The notes under the pieces: model-generated
Told to the model about the DNA's origin: nothing
Database searches by the model: none
What the model saw: only the letters and a program-made list of their open reading frames with translations
Shown here: positions 11,474 through 24,907 of the stretch, one piece after another
Layout: every line of letters begins with the position of its first letter
Position numbering within the stretch: position 1 is the first letter of the stretch
Made by a program: the position numbers and the translations under genes
Assembly: GCF_000400955.1 (NCBI RefSeq)
Contig: NC_021284.1
Location: 186,001 to 250,000 of the forward strand
DNA: 64,000 nt
Source: Spiroplasma syrphidicola EA-1
GTDB taxonomy: Bacteria > Bacillota_I > Bacilli_A > Mycoplasmatales > Mycoplasmataceae
Direction of reading: 5' to 3'

Positions 11474-12058
11474 GTGAGTAATAAAAAAGAACACGAAGAA
11501 GTCTGAAAAACTCATCCGGAGTTTCCCTATTATGAGTTTAGTAGTTTAGGACAAGTTAGGAATAAAATAACAAAAGAAATCAAAGAAGTAAAACGACCAA
11601 AAAATAGTAATTATTATGTTTTACGACGCAAAGATGAGGGTAAAATTAAAACAAAGTTTTTACATAAAATTATGGTTGAATTATTTATCGGTCCTGTTCC
11701 GCCAAATATGACAATTGACCATATTAATGGGAATCCTCGTGATAATCGCGCTGCTAACCTTGAAATTGTTACTAAAAAAGAAAATACTCGTCGCCAAATT
11801 AAAATGTGATCACATCCCCATAGTTTTTATAATCGTGACTTAGTTGCCGCCCATAGTGAAAAGCGCTGAGTTTATAATGGCAAAATTTATAATTGAATTG
11901 AAATCTTAAAATTATTACACGCTCAGGGAATCATTTATTATCAAGTAAAATGAGAAAGTGGTAAAGACGGGCGGATTGGACGATTACCAAATGGGGAATT
12001 TGTTCAACGGGTTAAAAATATTGAAAAGTGACAAGATGAAAATCTTGATGAATTTTAA
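11474..12058 (+). CDS. free-standing NUMOD4/HNH endonuclease
   Basis: 194 residues from a GTG start 6 nt after mpg. An N-terminal NUMOD4-like module (residues 9-30: EEVWKTHPEFPYYEFSSLGQ) is followed by an HNH nuclease core (residues 63-103) with the catalytic pair D82-H83 in TIDHINGNPRDNR and the trailing NLEIVTKKEN. This architecture is typical of phage and intron homing-type endonucleases. The C-terminal 85 residues are Trp-rich (mostly TGA codons) and may bind DNA. No intron, integrase or phage gene is adjacent. It ends in a terminator shared with pncA. Function in the cell is unknown. Confidence 0.85.
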
Positions 12059-12084
12059 AAACAGTTCCTTTGAACTGTTTTTTT
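12057..12084. terminator. bidirectional terminator between the HNH gene and pncA
   Basis: AAAAACAGTTC (12057-12067) pairs with GAACTGTTTTT (12072-12082) over a CTTT loop, with T-runs on the + strand. It lies between two convergent genes and can serve both. Confidence 0.85.
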
Positions 12085-12088
12085 GTTT

Positions 12089-12589
12089 TTAAAAAGTAAT
12101 TTTATTTTCTAACCCAACACAATAATCTAATAATACTTCTCCTTGGTAATTTAATTTAATGGCATCTTTTAAAGTCGCTGAGACACAAACATCTAAAGCA
12201 ACGCCAATAATTGAAATCATGGTAACTTCGTTTGCTTGTAAGAATTCATGCAAGCCATTACTTGTCTGATCGTCATCAAAAAAAGCACTATAACTATCGG
12301 AATTTTGACGGGTTCCTTTTGTAATTATTTTAGCAAAAGTTGTTTCTGGCAGATGATATAGTTCTGCTCCCGGAGTATTTTGACGACAATGAGGAGGCCA
12401 AATTGTAAAAGAACAGTGATTTTCCGGATGATAATCTTTTGTTGCAATTACAAGATTATTTTCTTGGTGATATTGTGCAATTAAGGCCTTAATTTTTGGT
12501 AAAAGTTTTTCGGCATCCCGAACATACAATGAGCCAGTGGGATTAACAAAATCATGTTGATAATCAACAACAATTAGAGCTTTTTTCAT
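12089..12589 (-). CDS. pncA: nicotinamidase (PncA family)
   Basis: Hydrolyses nicotinamide to nicotinate for NAD salvage. 166 residues. The cysteine-hydrolase triad is complete: Asp9 (VVDYQHDF), Lys91 (TKGTR) and Cys135 (ALDVCVSAT). Metal ligands are D52, H54 and H58 in KDYHPENHCSF. The WPPHC and NTPGAEL blocks also match the family. It is one of three minus-strand genes in the window. GAGGAAATAAAA precedes the ATG. It is convergent with the HNH gene and divergent from rsmG. Confidence 0.94.
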   Translation of the reverse strand: MKKALIVVDYQHDFVNPTGSLYVRDAEKLLPKIKALIAQYHQENNLVIATKDYHPENHCSFTIWPPHCRQNTPGAELYHLPETTFAKIITKGTRQNSDSYSAFFDDDQTSNGLHEFLQANEVTMISIIGVALDVCVSATLKDAIKLNYQGEVLLDYCVGLENKITF

Positions 12590-12684
12590 TTTTATTTCCT
12601 CGCTTTTATTATTTTCCTAATTACTTATAATAATATCAAAAATATCTTGATATAATAAGAAAGCAGTTGGAAAGTGGGGATTAA

Positions 12685-13383
12685 ATGATTGAAATAATTA
12701 AAAAACACTTGCCAGAGTTAACAGTAACAACCCAGCAAGCCGAACAACTTCAAAAATATTATCAATATTTAATTGAACAAAATGCCGTTATGAATTTAAC
12801 AACAATTACTAATGAAGAAGAAGTTTATTATAAACATTTTTTAGATTCTTTACTGTTATTAAAAAAATATCAGTTTACCGATAATATCCTAGTTTGTGAT
12901 GTTGGGAGTGGCGCTGGTTTCCCAGGGATTGTTTTAAAAATTTTTGTCCCACAGATAAAATTAACAATTATTGAAGCCCTTGAAAAAAGGTGTCGTTTTT
13001 TAAGGAATTTAGTCCAAACGCTTGGTTTAAGTAATGTTGAAATTATTCATGATCGTGTTGAACAGTATAGTCGTTTGCATCCAGAACAATTTGATCTTGT
13101 TTTAACTCGCGCGGTTGCTAATTTGAGTGTCTTATTAGAACTTGTATCCCAGTTAGTAAAAGTAACAGGTACAGTTATTTGTTATAAGGGTCCAAAAGTA
13201 CACGAAGAAATTAACAGTGCCCAAAAGACTTTGGGGGAATTAAATTTTGTTTTAACAAAAACCGACCATGAAATGGTCACTGAAATTGGGGAACGTTATT
13301 TTTGTTATTTTACAAAAGTTAAAAAAACATCGTTAAAATACCCTCGTCATTTTAATCAAATAAAAAAAAGCCCAATTGGCTAA
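12685..13383 (+). CDS. rsmG: 16S rRNA (guanine-N7)-methyltransferase RsmG (GidB)
   Basis: Methylates N7 of G527 in 16S rRNA with S-adenosylmethionine. 232 residues. Family start QNAVMNLTTIT, then HFLDSLLL, the SAM-binding loop DVGSGAGFPG around residues 73-82, and TRAVANLSVLLEL. A TATAAT box lies at 12651-12656 in the divergent gap from pncA. It is followed by parA and parB, the classical gidB-soj-spo0J arrangement near many Firmicute origins, although no dnaA is in this window. Confidence 0.96.
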   Translation: MIEIIKKHLPELTVTTQQAEQLQKYYQYLIEQNAVMNLTTITNEEEVYYKHFLDSLLLLKKYQFTDNILVCDVGSGAGFPGIVLKIFVPQIKLTIIEALEKRCRFLRNLVQTLGLSNVEIIHDRVEQYSRLHPEQFDLVLTRAVANLSVLLELVSQLVKVTGTVICYKGPKVHEEINSAQKTLGELNFVLTKTDHEMVTEIGERYFCYFTKVKKTSLKYPRHFNQIKKSPIG

Positions 13384-13443
13384 ACTGTTATATAATAATA
13401 TTATGAAACAATTGTTAAATAACGAAGAAAAAGGAAGGAATTT

Positions 13444-14214
13444 ATGGGAAAAATTATTGCAATTACAAACCAAAAAGGAGGGGTTGGAAAAACAACCACT
13501 TCAATTAACTTAGCAGCGGGATTATCTCGTCATGGCAAAAAAATTCTTTTAATCGATATTGATCCTCAGGGAAATGCAACAACCGGAATAGGGGCCAATA
13601 AAGATGAAATCCAAGAAAGCATGTATGATGTTTTGATTGGCCAAGCAACTTTAAAGAGTATTATTATTCCAGATGTGATTGAAAGCATTGATTTAGCGCC
13701 AGCAACAATTTCATTAGCGGGAGCTGATGTTTACTTAATGGAACACTCGGAAGAAAATCAAAATATTTTATTAGAACGAATTAAACCAGTGCGAGATAAT
13801 TATGATTTTATTTTAATTGATTGTCCCCCATCATTGGGATTAATCAATCGTAATGCTTTAGCATGTGCTGATTCAGTTTTAATTCCAATTCAAGCTGAGT
13901 ATTATGCCTTAGAAGGATTAGCCCAATTATTGAGTTCAATTCGTTTTGTCCAAAAAATGTTTAATAAAGATTTAACAATTGAAGGAATTGTCTTAACAAT
14001 GTTTGATTCAAGAACAAAATTATCATTTGAGGTAATGAGCGAAGTTAAAAAATACTTTAATGAAAAAGTCTATAAAACACATATTCCCCGCAATATTAAA
14101 ATTAGTGAGTCACCTTCACATGGCTTAAGTATTTTTGATTATGACAAAGGTGGAGCCGGAGCTGTGGCCTATGAAGAATTAGTGAAAGAGGTGTTAGCAA
14201 ATAATGGCAAATAA
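13444..14214 (+). CDS. parA: chromosome partitioning ATPase ParA (Soj)
   Basis: Deviant Walker-type ATPase that binds DNA non-specifically and acts with ParB in chromosome segregation. 256 residues. Deviant Walker A KGGVGKT at residues 11-17, A' motif IDIDPQGNATTG, and Walker B-like FILIDCPPSLG. The ATG has AAGGAAGG upstream. The last 11 bases overlap parB, implying coupled translation. Length and motifs match chromosomal Soj rather than a plasmid type. Confidence 0.95.
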   Translation: MGKIIAITNQKGGVGKTTTSINLAAGLSRHGKKILLIDIDPQGNATTGIGANKDEIQESMYDVLIGQATLKSIIIPDVIESIDLAPATISLAGADVYLMEHSEENQNILLERIKPVRDNYDFILIDCPPSLGLINRNALACADSVLIPIQAEYYALEGLAQLLSSIRFVQKMFNKDLTIEGIVLTMFDSRTKLSFEVMSEVKKYFNEKVYKTHIPRNIKISESPSHGLSIFDYDKGGAGAVAYEELVKEVLANNGK

Positions 14215-15082
14215 TAAAAGTAGATTAAGTGCAAAAGGCTTAGATAAAATTTTTGGTGAAGGGATTACTGATGTTATTAACGAAATCGAAAATAATGAAG
14301 AGTTAAAAAGTAGTGCAACAGAAATTATCTTAGCAGAAGTTTTACCAAATCCGCACCAACCGCGAAAAGTTTTTAATGATGACGAGTTAAAAGAATTATC
14401 AAAATCAATTGTTGAACATGGTTTAATTCAACCAATTATTGTTAAAAAAACAACAAATGGTTATTACTTAGTTGCCGGAGAGCGAAGAGTACGGGCTGCC
14501 CGCCTAGCTAATTTAACAAAATTACCAGCAATTATTGTTGATTTTAATGATCAACAAATGAAAGAAGTAGCGTTGATTGAAAACATTCAACGTGTTGACT
14601 TAAACGCAATTGAAGAAGCAATTGCTTATAAAGAATTACTTGAGTTATTAAAATTAACCCAAGATGCGTTAAGTGAAAGAATTGGGAAATCACGTAGTCA
14701 TATTGCTAATACAATTCGGCTATTAAGTTTGCCAAAAGAAGTACAAGACTATGTTTTAACTGGAAAATTAACAATGGGACAAGTTAAACCTTTAATTAGT
14801 TTAAAGTTAAGTGATAGTGAACTAAAAAATTTGGTGGAAAAAATTGTTACTGATAATCTTAGTGCTCGTCAAGTTGAAGACTTAGTAAAAGAACAAGGTG
14901 GGGGAAAAACAAGTCCTGCTAAAAAAGTTCAAAAGCGTTCAATTAATGAGTTTTTGGAAAATAAAATCATGCGTAAACTAGGAACAAAAGTGACAGTTGA
15001 AGAGAAAAAAATTATTATTAATTATGTTGGAGTCAAAGATTTAAACCGTATTTTAGAAATTTTAGGTTTAACAGATGATTAA
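14204..15082 (+). CDS. parB: chromosome partitioning protein ParB (Spo0J)
   Basis: CTP-dependent clamp that loads at parS and spreads along DNA. 292 residues. The N-terminal CTPase domain has LPNPHQPRKVF and the GERRVRAARLA arginine box. The helix-turn-helix is in LTQDALSERIGKSRSHIANT, and a C-terminal dimerisation segment follows a basic linker. The ATG lies inside the end of parA. I looked for a parS-like palindrome (core close to TTCACGTGAA) in and around the pair and found no convincing full site. Confidence 0.95.
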   Translation: MANNKSRLSAKGLDKIFGEGITDVINEIENNEELKSSATEIILAEVLPNPHQPRKVFNDDELKELSKSIVEHGLIQPIIVKKTTNGYYLVAGERRVRAARLANLTKLPAIIVDFNDQQMKEVALIENIQRVDLNAIEEAIAYKELLELLKLTQDALSERIGKSRSHIANTIRLLSLPKEVQDYVLTGKLTMGQVKPLISLKLSDSELKNLVEKIVTDNLSARQVEDLVKEQGGGKTSPAKKVQKRSINEFLENKIMRKLGTKVTVEEKKIIINYVGVKDLNRILEILGLTDD

Positions 15083-15106
15083 AAAAATAGTAGGGTAGGA
15101 AAAGAA

Positions 15107-16207
15107 ATGTCTTTAAAAATGGGAATAGTTGGTTTACCAAATGTTGGTAAATCAACGTTATTTAATGCAATTACAAACTCACAAGTTGAAGCGGCCAATT
15201 ATCCGTTTGCGACAATTAATCCAAATGTTGGAACAGTCGAAGTGCCAGATGAGCGTCTTGATGCGATGGCCAAGATTTTTGAACCAAATAAAACAATTCA
15301 TACTACTTTTGAGTTTTATGATATTGCCGGATTAATTGCGGGAGCTAGTAAAGGGGAAGGATTAGGGAATGCCTTTTTACAAAATATTCGTGAAACTGAT
15401 GCAATTTGTATGGTTATTCGTTGTTTTGATAGTAAAGATATCACCCATGTTGAAGGAACAGTTGATCCGATTCGTGATATTGAAATTATTAATTTGGAAT
15501 TAATGATTTCTGACCAAGAACAAATTAAAAAAAGGTTAGATAAAGTCGCAAAACGTGCCCAAACTTTAAAACAAAAAGATGATGTGATTGAATACAATAT
15601 TTTATTAAAATTGGAAGAACAATTAAATCAAAACTTATTATTGAAAGATTTAGTTTTAACAGAGGAAGAATACCAAGTTATTAAAAACTTTAACTTGTTA
15701 ACAATTAAGCCGTTTATTTATGCTGCAAATATTAGCGAAGAAGACTTAAAAGCTGGTGATAATGAGCATGTCCAAAAAGTGAAAGCGTATGCCGCAAAAC
15801 ATCAGATTGAAGTTGTAACCATTTGTGCAAAAATTGAAGAGGAATTATCTTCATTAAGCGCTGATGAAAAAGCCATTTTTATGGCTGAATATGGAATTAT
15901 TGAATCAGGATTAAGCCAATTAATTCGTAAATCATACTATTTATTAGGTTTAGAAACTTTCTTTACCGCTGGGAAGCAAGAATTACGCGCTTGGACTTTT
16001 AAAAAGGGTTCAACAGCTCCTGAATGTGCTGGGGTTATTCATACTGATTTCCAAAAAGGATTTATTAAAGCCGATGTCTATTCATACGATGATTTAATCA
16101 AGTATGGTAGTGAAAAAGCTGTCAAAGAAAATGGCCGCTTACGTAGTGAAGGAAAAACATATATTATGCAAGATGGTGATGTTTGCTTCTTCAAATTTAA
16201 TGTTTAG
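15107..16207 (+). CDS. ychF: ribosome-binding ATPase YchF (Obg family)
   Basis: Conserved P-loop protein that binds ribosomes and prefers ATP over GTP. 366 residues. P-loop GLPNVGKST at residues 9-17, switch segment FYDIAGLI, coiled-coil insertion in the middle, and a C-terminal TGS-like domain ending ADGD-like (MQDGDVCFFKFN). The canonical GTP-specific NKxD box is altered, as in the family. A TAGGAAA site precedes the ATG. It lies 24 nt after parB and 11 nt before ispF. Confidence 0.96.
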   Translation: MSLKMGIVGLPNVGKSTLFNAITNSQVEAANYPFATINPNVGTVEVPDERLDAMAKIFEPNKTIHTTFEFYDIAGLIAGASKGEGLGNAFLQNIRETDAICMVIRCFDSKDITHVEGTVDPIRDIEIINLELMISDQEQIKKRLDKVAKRAQTLKQKDDVIEYNILLKLEEQLNQNLLLKDLVLTEEEYQVIKNFNLLTIKPFIYAANISEEDLKAGDNEHVQKVKAYAAKHQIEVVTICAKIEEELSSLSADEKAIFMAEYGIIESGLSQLIRKSYYLLGLETFFTAGKQELRAWTFKKGSTAPECAGVIHTDFQKGFIKADVYSYDDLIKYGSEKAVKENGRLRSEGKTYIMQDGDVCFFKFNV

Positions 16208-16218
16208 GGGGCTAAGCA

Positions 16219-16671
16219 ATGAGAATAGGTCATAGTTATGATCTCCATAATTTATTGCCAGGAACAGGTTTTTATTTGGGAGGGATTTTTATTCCTACCA
16301 ATTTTGCTGTTGAAGCAATTTCAGATGGTGATGTTTTATTACATACAATTGGGGAAGCAATTATTGGGGCTTTAGGTTATGGTGATTTAGGACAATGATT
16401 TAAACCAACAACCGAAAAATTCTCATCAACTAAAATTATTAACCATGCATTAGGGTTATTAAAAAAAGATGGTTATCAAATTATCAACATTGATACGACC
16501 GTCATCATTGATGAACCAAAATTAAGTCCTTTTCGCGAAAAGATAAAAGCAAATTTAGGGCAATTATTAGAACTTAGTGATAAGCAAATTAATTTGAAAT
16601 TTACGACAACCGAAAAAAACTTTCCAACAATAATTCAAGCCCAAGCAGTGGTTTTATTACAGAAATTATAA
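16219..16671 (+). CDS. ispF: 2-C-methyl-D-erythritol 2,4-cyclodiphosphate synthase
   Basis: Catalyses the cyclisation step of the non-mevalonate (MEP) isoprenoid pathway. 150 residues, slightly short. Metal ligands D8 and H10 (IGHSYDLH) and H42 (SDGDVLLHTI) are at the same positions as in E. coli IspF. NIDTTVIIDEPKLSP and the CDP-binding FTTTEKNF also match. GGGGGCTAAGCA precedes the ATG. Its position directly before gltX mirrors the ispD-ispF-gltX order of Bacillus. No other MEP gene is visible here. Confidence 0.92.
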
Positions 16672-16701
16672 AATTTAGTTATAATAAAAGAGAAAAGATA
16701 A

Positions 16702-18178
<1,477 letters not shown>

Positions 18179-18186
<8 letters not shown>

Positions 18187-19402
18187 ACCACCGCTAATAA
18201 TTCGCGATAGTGTTCATGGGGATATGACAATTAAAGAACAAGTAGCAATTGAATTAATTAATAGTAAAGAATTTCAACGTTTACGTCGGATTAATCAATT
18301 GGCGGGTGGGCAATTTGTGTTTCCAAGTGCTTCGCATACCCGTTTTTCACATTGTTTAGGAGTTTATTATTTAATTTCAAAGTTTTTACAAACAAAACCA
18401 TTTTATGAAAAGTATAATGAACGGCAACAATTATTAGTTAAGTTGGCAGGGTTAATGCATGATATTGGCCATGGTCCTTTTTCCCATACTTTTGAACAAA
18501 TCGGAATCGTTACAAAAACAAATATTTCCCATGAAAGTTATTCATCATTAATTATTAGTTCACCCTCAACCGAAGTTAACCAAATTTTGCAAAAATATTT
18601 AGAACCTTCTGAAATTGAAGAATTATGTCAAATGATTGAAGGAAATCATCAAGACCCAATTTTATCATCCTTAGTATCATCGCAAATTGATGCTGATCGG
18701 ATGGATTATTTGTTACGCGATGCGATGACAAGTGGGGTGGCTTATGGTCATTTAGATTGGCAATGAATTATTCGTAATGTGGCAATTATGGAAAATAAGC
18801 TAGTTTTTCCAGAAAAAGTATTGTATGCGATTGAATCATATTTAATTGGACGTTACCATATGTACAAACAAATCTATTTACATCCAATTAGTTTAGGGTT
18901 TGATTTAACATTCCGCCAATTATTTCAACGGTTATATGATTTACAGCAAAGAAATTATTGTTTTAAAAATCAGGAGATAATTACGTTGTTAAAACCACTA
19001 TTAGCGGGCGAAATGCTTGATGTGGAAACTTATTGTGACTTAGATGATTATAGTTTATTTAGCGCTTTGAAAAAATTAGCAACAGAAGATGATGAAATTT
19101 TACAAGATTTGGTAATGATGTTAACAACAAGGAATTTTTTCCGCTTAGTTGATAGCGAAAAAATAAATCACGAAGAAATTGCAAAAAAATTGCAAAAAAA
19201 ATACAAAACCGATTATAATTACTTTATGGTTTCCTATGATTTAAAATCAGTGAAATTATATAATAGCACAGTAAAGCCGATTTATATTGCGACAAAAAAT
19301 GGGATAAAGTTGTTTGATGAAGTATCAGAGATTATTGATTCAACTAAATCAATGGCTAATGATAAAAAATATTATTTTACAATTGGAGCAGTACTAAAAT
19401 AG
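18179..19402 (+). CDS. HD-domain phosphohydrolase (YwfO/dNTPase-like)
   Basis: 407 residues. The HD metal site is complete: H53/H58 in SHTRFSHCLGVY, H94-D95 in LMHDIGHGPFSH, and the distal D171/D173 in QIDADRMDYLLRDA. The start RDSVHGDMTI and the SGVAYG segment match the YwfO group of deoxynucleotide triphosphohydrolase-like proteins (known relatives: SAMHD1-type fold). A single TGA-Trp lies mid-gene. The start overlaps gltX by 8 nt. Likely role: dNTP or nucleotide housekeeping; the substrate cannot be read from sequence. Confidence 0.9.
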
Positions 19403-19434
19403 AAAGAATATTAATAATAAAAGGGGAAAAATTA

Positions 19435-19968
19435 ATGAACGATAATATAGAATTATTAGATTTAGTATATGACTATTTAAAAAATTCACAACAAAGTGAT
19501 ACATTTGAAAATATTTGAAATGAAATTGCATCAAAAAGTGATATCACAGTCCACGGAAATAGTAAAGAAGACATTATTGCTGAATTATATACCGATTTAG
19601 TGTTAGATAATCGTTTTGTTTTAACAAGTGAAGGAATGTGAGCATTACGTGAACTTATTAAATATGATGATATTAAAAAACAATATGATTATACTGATCA
19701 GTTTGAAACAACAGAGGAATTTGAAGATATTGATTTAGATGAAGAATATGAAGATGAAGAAGATCTAATTGATAGTTTAGAGTTTGATGAAGATGTTGAA
19801 GATGACAATGATGATGAAACAGAAGATTTTGTTGAAATTGATGTTGATGATTTAGGAGAAACAGATTACTCAGTTGATGACGATGATGAGACTGTTGCGG
19901 CTAAATTAGGAATTACTGAAGAAATTGATTGAAAAGCTTTGGAAAAAGAAATGGAAGAAAATAATTAA
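19435..19968 (+). CDS. rpoE: DNA-directed RNA polymerase delta subunit
   Basis: Firmicute-specific accessory subunit that speeds RNA polymerase recycling. 177 residues. The N-terminal HARE-HTH fold covers residues 1-75 (ELLDLVYDYL, FENIWNEIA, FVLTSEGMWALREL). A disordered, extremely acidic tail of Asp/Glu repeats follows to about residue 150. AAAGGGGAAA precedes the ATG. The order rpoE-pyrG is the same as in Bacillus, where pyrG follows directly. Confidence 0.95.
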
Positions 19969-20025
19969 AATATTATAAAAAAACTAATTAAAATTTTATT
20001 AATATTTTAAGAAGGTAGGATATAG

Positions 20026-21622
<1,597 letters not shown>

Positions 21623-21633
<11 letters not shown>

Positions 21634-21649
21634 TTTATGAATTTTTTTT
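21623..21649 (+). terminator. intrinsic terminator after pyrG
   Basis: AAAATTCAT (21623-21631) pairs with ATGAATTTT (21637-21645), with a T-run to 21649. The 5' arm overlaps the pyrG stop codon. The stem is AT-rich, so moderate in strength. Confidence 0.7.
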
Positions 21650-21733
21650 ATTTATCGTTGATAAAAATATCTTTTTCCCCCGTTTTGTAATATTATTAAA
21701 ATAGTTGAAAAAAAGATTAGAGGAGGAAATCAA

Positions 21734-23035
21734 ATGAGTACAGAAAAATATTCAACCCTAGCGGTTGTTGGAAGTCAATGAGGAGATGAAGGGAAGGGGA
21801 AGATTACCGATTATTTTGCTCAAAAAGCTGATTTTGTTGTTCGTTGAGCTGGTGGGGATAATGCTGGCCATACGATAGTGATTGATGGGGTAAAATACAA
21901 GTTAAGTTTAGTACCATCGGGAATTTTTAATCAAAACTCAATTAATGTAATTGGGACAGGATGTGTAATTAATTTACGAAAATTAATTACAGAAATTAAA
22001 TATTTAAAAGAACATGGCATTAATTGTCAAAATTTACGTATTAGTAATCGTGCTCATTTAATTTTTCCATATCATATGAAAATTGATGAACTACAAGAAG
22101 AATATCGTCAAGATCAAAAAATTGGGACAACAAAAAAAGGGATTGGACCATGTTATCAAGATAAAGCGGAACGAATTGGAATTAGAGTTGGGGATTTATT
22201 TGATCCACAAAACTTTTATACCCAGTTAGAACGTAATTTAAAATTTAAAAACGAAGTATTAACAAAAATCTTTGGGGCAGAACCATTTTCAGCCCAAGAA
22301 ATTTATGACGAATATTTAGGGTTATTTGCGGAAATTAAGGAATTAGTTACAGATACATCATTTTTAATTGATAATGCTATCAAGGCGGAGAAAAAGGTTT
22401 TATTTGAAGGAGCCCAAGGGGTAATGTTAGATTTAGATCATGGGACATATCCATTTGTTACATCATCAAATCCTTCAGCAGCATCAATTCCAACGGGAGT
22501 TGGGATTGCACCGCGCTATATTAATAATGTAATTGGGATTGTAAAAGCTTATAATACTCGTGTTGGAACAGGAGCTTTTCCATCTGAAATTTTTGGGGAA
22601 ACTGCTGACTACATCCGCGAAGTTGGAAAAGAATATGGGACAGTTTCGGGCCGTCCCCGTCGAATTGGCTGATTTGATGCTGTTTTAATGAAGCATTCAC
22701 TACGTACTAGTGGTTATACAAGTATGGCAATTATGTTATTAGATGTCTTAACAACAATTGAAGAAATTAAAATTTGTGTTGGTTATCAATACAATGGTCA
22801 AACAATTGACTATATTCCAAGTACGATTAAAGAATATGAAAAATGTGAACCAGTTTGAATTACAATGCCTGGATGAAAAGAAGATATTACAAATGTTACG
22901 GCTTTTAGCCAATTGCCACTTAACGCGCAACAATATTTAAATAAATTAGCCGAAATTGTTGGAGTGACAATTAGTTTATTCTCGGTTGGGCCCGATCGTA
23001 AACAAACAATTTTATTAGATGAGGAGATTTTTTAA
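21734..23035 (+). CDS. purA: adenylosuccinate synthetase
   Basis: First committed step from IMP to AMP, using GTP and aspartate. 433 residues. P-loop-like [14 protein letters not shown] at the N-terminus (Trp by TGA), [16 protein letters not shown], and [12 protein letters not shown] near the nucleotide site. AGGAGG precedes the ATG. Its TAA overlaps the purB ATG by one base (TAATG), so the AMP branch purA-purB is one translationally coupled unit. The rest of purine synthesis is not here, consistent with base salvage. Confidence 0.97.
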
Positions 23036-24327
23036 TGATTGAACGTTATCAAGTTCCAGAAATTAGTGCAATTTGAAATGATGATCATAAATATGCAATT
23101 TGAGCCAAAATTGAATTGCTTGTTTGTGAAGGATGAGCTGCGCTTGGGATAATCCCTGCAAGTGATATAGGTAAAATGGCAACTAACTTAAAAGTTGATT
23201 TGCCCCGGATGTTAGAGCTTGAAGAAGAAACAAAACATGATGTTGTTGCTTTTACAAGGATGTTATCAGAATCATTAGAAGCGGAAAAACGCTGAATCCA
23301 TTTTGGTTTAACTTCAACAGATATTGTTGATACAAGCCAAAACTATTTAATGATGCAATCAAACTTAATTGTTTTAGAGCAATTACAACAGTTAAGTAAT
23401 ATTTTAAAAACTAAGGCCGAAGCATATCGTCACCAATTGATTATGGGTCGCACCCATGGGATGTTTGCTGAACCAACATCACTAGGTTTAAAATTTTTAT
23501 TATGGTATGAGGAATTACAACGTTGTTTAGCCCAATTTAAACAAGGAGCAAAGAATGTTGCTGTTGTTAAAATTTCTGGTTCTGTTGGAAACTTTGCTCA
23601 TATTGAACCTGCTGTTGAAGAATTTGTCGCCAAAAAATTAGGAATGGCCAGTGATCCAATTACGACCCAAGTTACTTCACGTGATCGCCATGTTAGTTTA
23701 TTTACTGCTTTTGGTCAAATTGCTAGTTTATTAGAAAAAATGGCAATTGAGTTTCGTCATTTCCAACGAACAGAAGTGGGAGAATTAGCAGAAGGATTTA
23801 GTAAACAACAAAAAGGTTCATCTTCAATGCCTCATAAAAAAAATCCGATTAGTTCCGAAAACATTTGTGGTTTAGCACGATTAATTCGTAGTAATATGCA
23901 AGTTACTTTTGAAAATAATTTATTATGACATGAACGTGATATTTCTCATAGTAGTAATGAACGAATTATTATTCCGGATACTTATCATTTAGTTGTCTAT
24001 ACGGTAAAACGAATGATAAATGTTATTACTAATATTGTTGTTAATGAAGAACGGATTGCTAATAATATTACGCAAGCACGGGGAATTTATTTTAGCCAAG
24101 TTATTTTAACAGCGATTATCAAAGAAACAAATTATTCACGCGAAGAAATTTATGATTTTATTCAGAAGTGTACGTTATTAGCGCAAGCAGAGCAACAAGA
24201 CTTTAAAACAGTTTTAATTAACAATGGTGTTGAAAAATATTACCCATTGGCAAAATTAGAAGAATTGTTTGACATAAAATACTTTTTACGAAATGTTGAT
24301 AAAATTTATCAACGGGTATTAGGATAA
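23035..24327 (+). CDS. purB: adenylosuccinate lyase
   Basis: Releases fumarate from adenylosuccinate to give AMP. 430 residues. Fumarase/aspartase-superfamily features: TSTDIVDTSQN (first conserved region), MGRTHGMFAEPTSLG (second), and the flexible signature loop SSSMPHKKNPI with catalytic Ser near 262-263. Trp codons near the start are TGA. The ATG overlaps the purA stop. A second step of purine synthesis (SAICAR cleavage) is possible for the family but has no partner genes here. Confidence 0.97.
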
Positions 24328-24337
24328 GGATGAAAAA

Positions 24338-24907
24338 ATGAAATTAATTGTCGGATTAGGAAACCCAGGGGGAGAATACCAGTTGACGCGCCATAATGTC
24401 GGCTTTTTAGCGATTGATCGATTAGTGGCGAAATACCAAGCGCAAGGCCCAAAGCAAGGTTTTGATGGATTATATTGGGAAACTAAAATTAATGGGGAAA
24501 AAGTATTTTTCCTTCAACCCCAAACTTATATTAATTTAAGTGGGAAAAGTGTTGGGGCGATGCAACATTTTTTCAAAATTCCAACAAGTGATTTATTAAT
24601 TATTTATGATGATAAAGATATTGAATTTGGCAAAATTAAATTACGACCAACAGGATCAAGCGCTGGTCATAATGGGATTAAAGATTTAATTAATAAGTTA
24701 GGGACAGAAAAATTTTGTCGGATTAAAATTGGGATTGGCAATAATAGGTTAATTGCGATGCATAATTGAGTGCTTGGCAAGTTTTCACCACAAGAATTAG
24801 GAACTTTAGAAAATGAAGTTTTTGTTAAAACAACCGAATTAGTTGGAAAATATCTTGAACAAAATATTAGTTTTGAAAAGTTAATGAGTGAGTATAATGG
24901 CAAATAG
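24338..24907 (+). CDS. pth: peptidyl-tRNA hydrolase
   Basis: Recycles peptidyl-tRNAs that drop off ribosomes. 189 residues, the standard length. N-terminal GLGNPGGEYQLTRHNVGF holds the substrate Asn9 and catalytic His19; QPQTYINLSGKSVG and YDDKDIEFGKIKLR hold the partner Asp. AAGGATGAAAA precedes the ATG. The last 11 bases overlap rsmI, so the two are coupled. Confidence 0.96.

Noticed and set aside
13384-15106. parS centromere site near parA/parB
   Set aside because: Palindromes with a CACGTG core exist elsewhere (for example in rplV near 58755), but none matches the full 16-bp parS consensus, and none lies in or beside the par genes.
18764-18778. Apparent split of the HD phosphohydrolase and many other genes at TGA codons
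   Set aside because: The frames continue unbroken and the TGA codons fall at Trp positions, so this is the Mollicute genetic code and not pseudogenisation.
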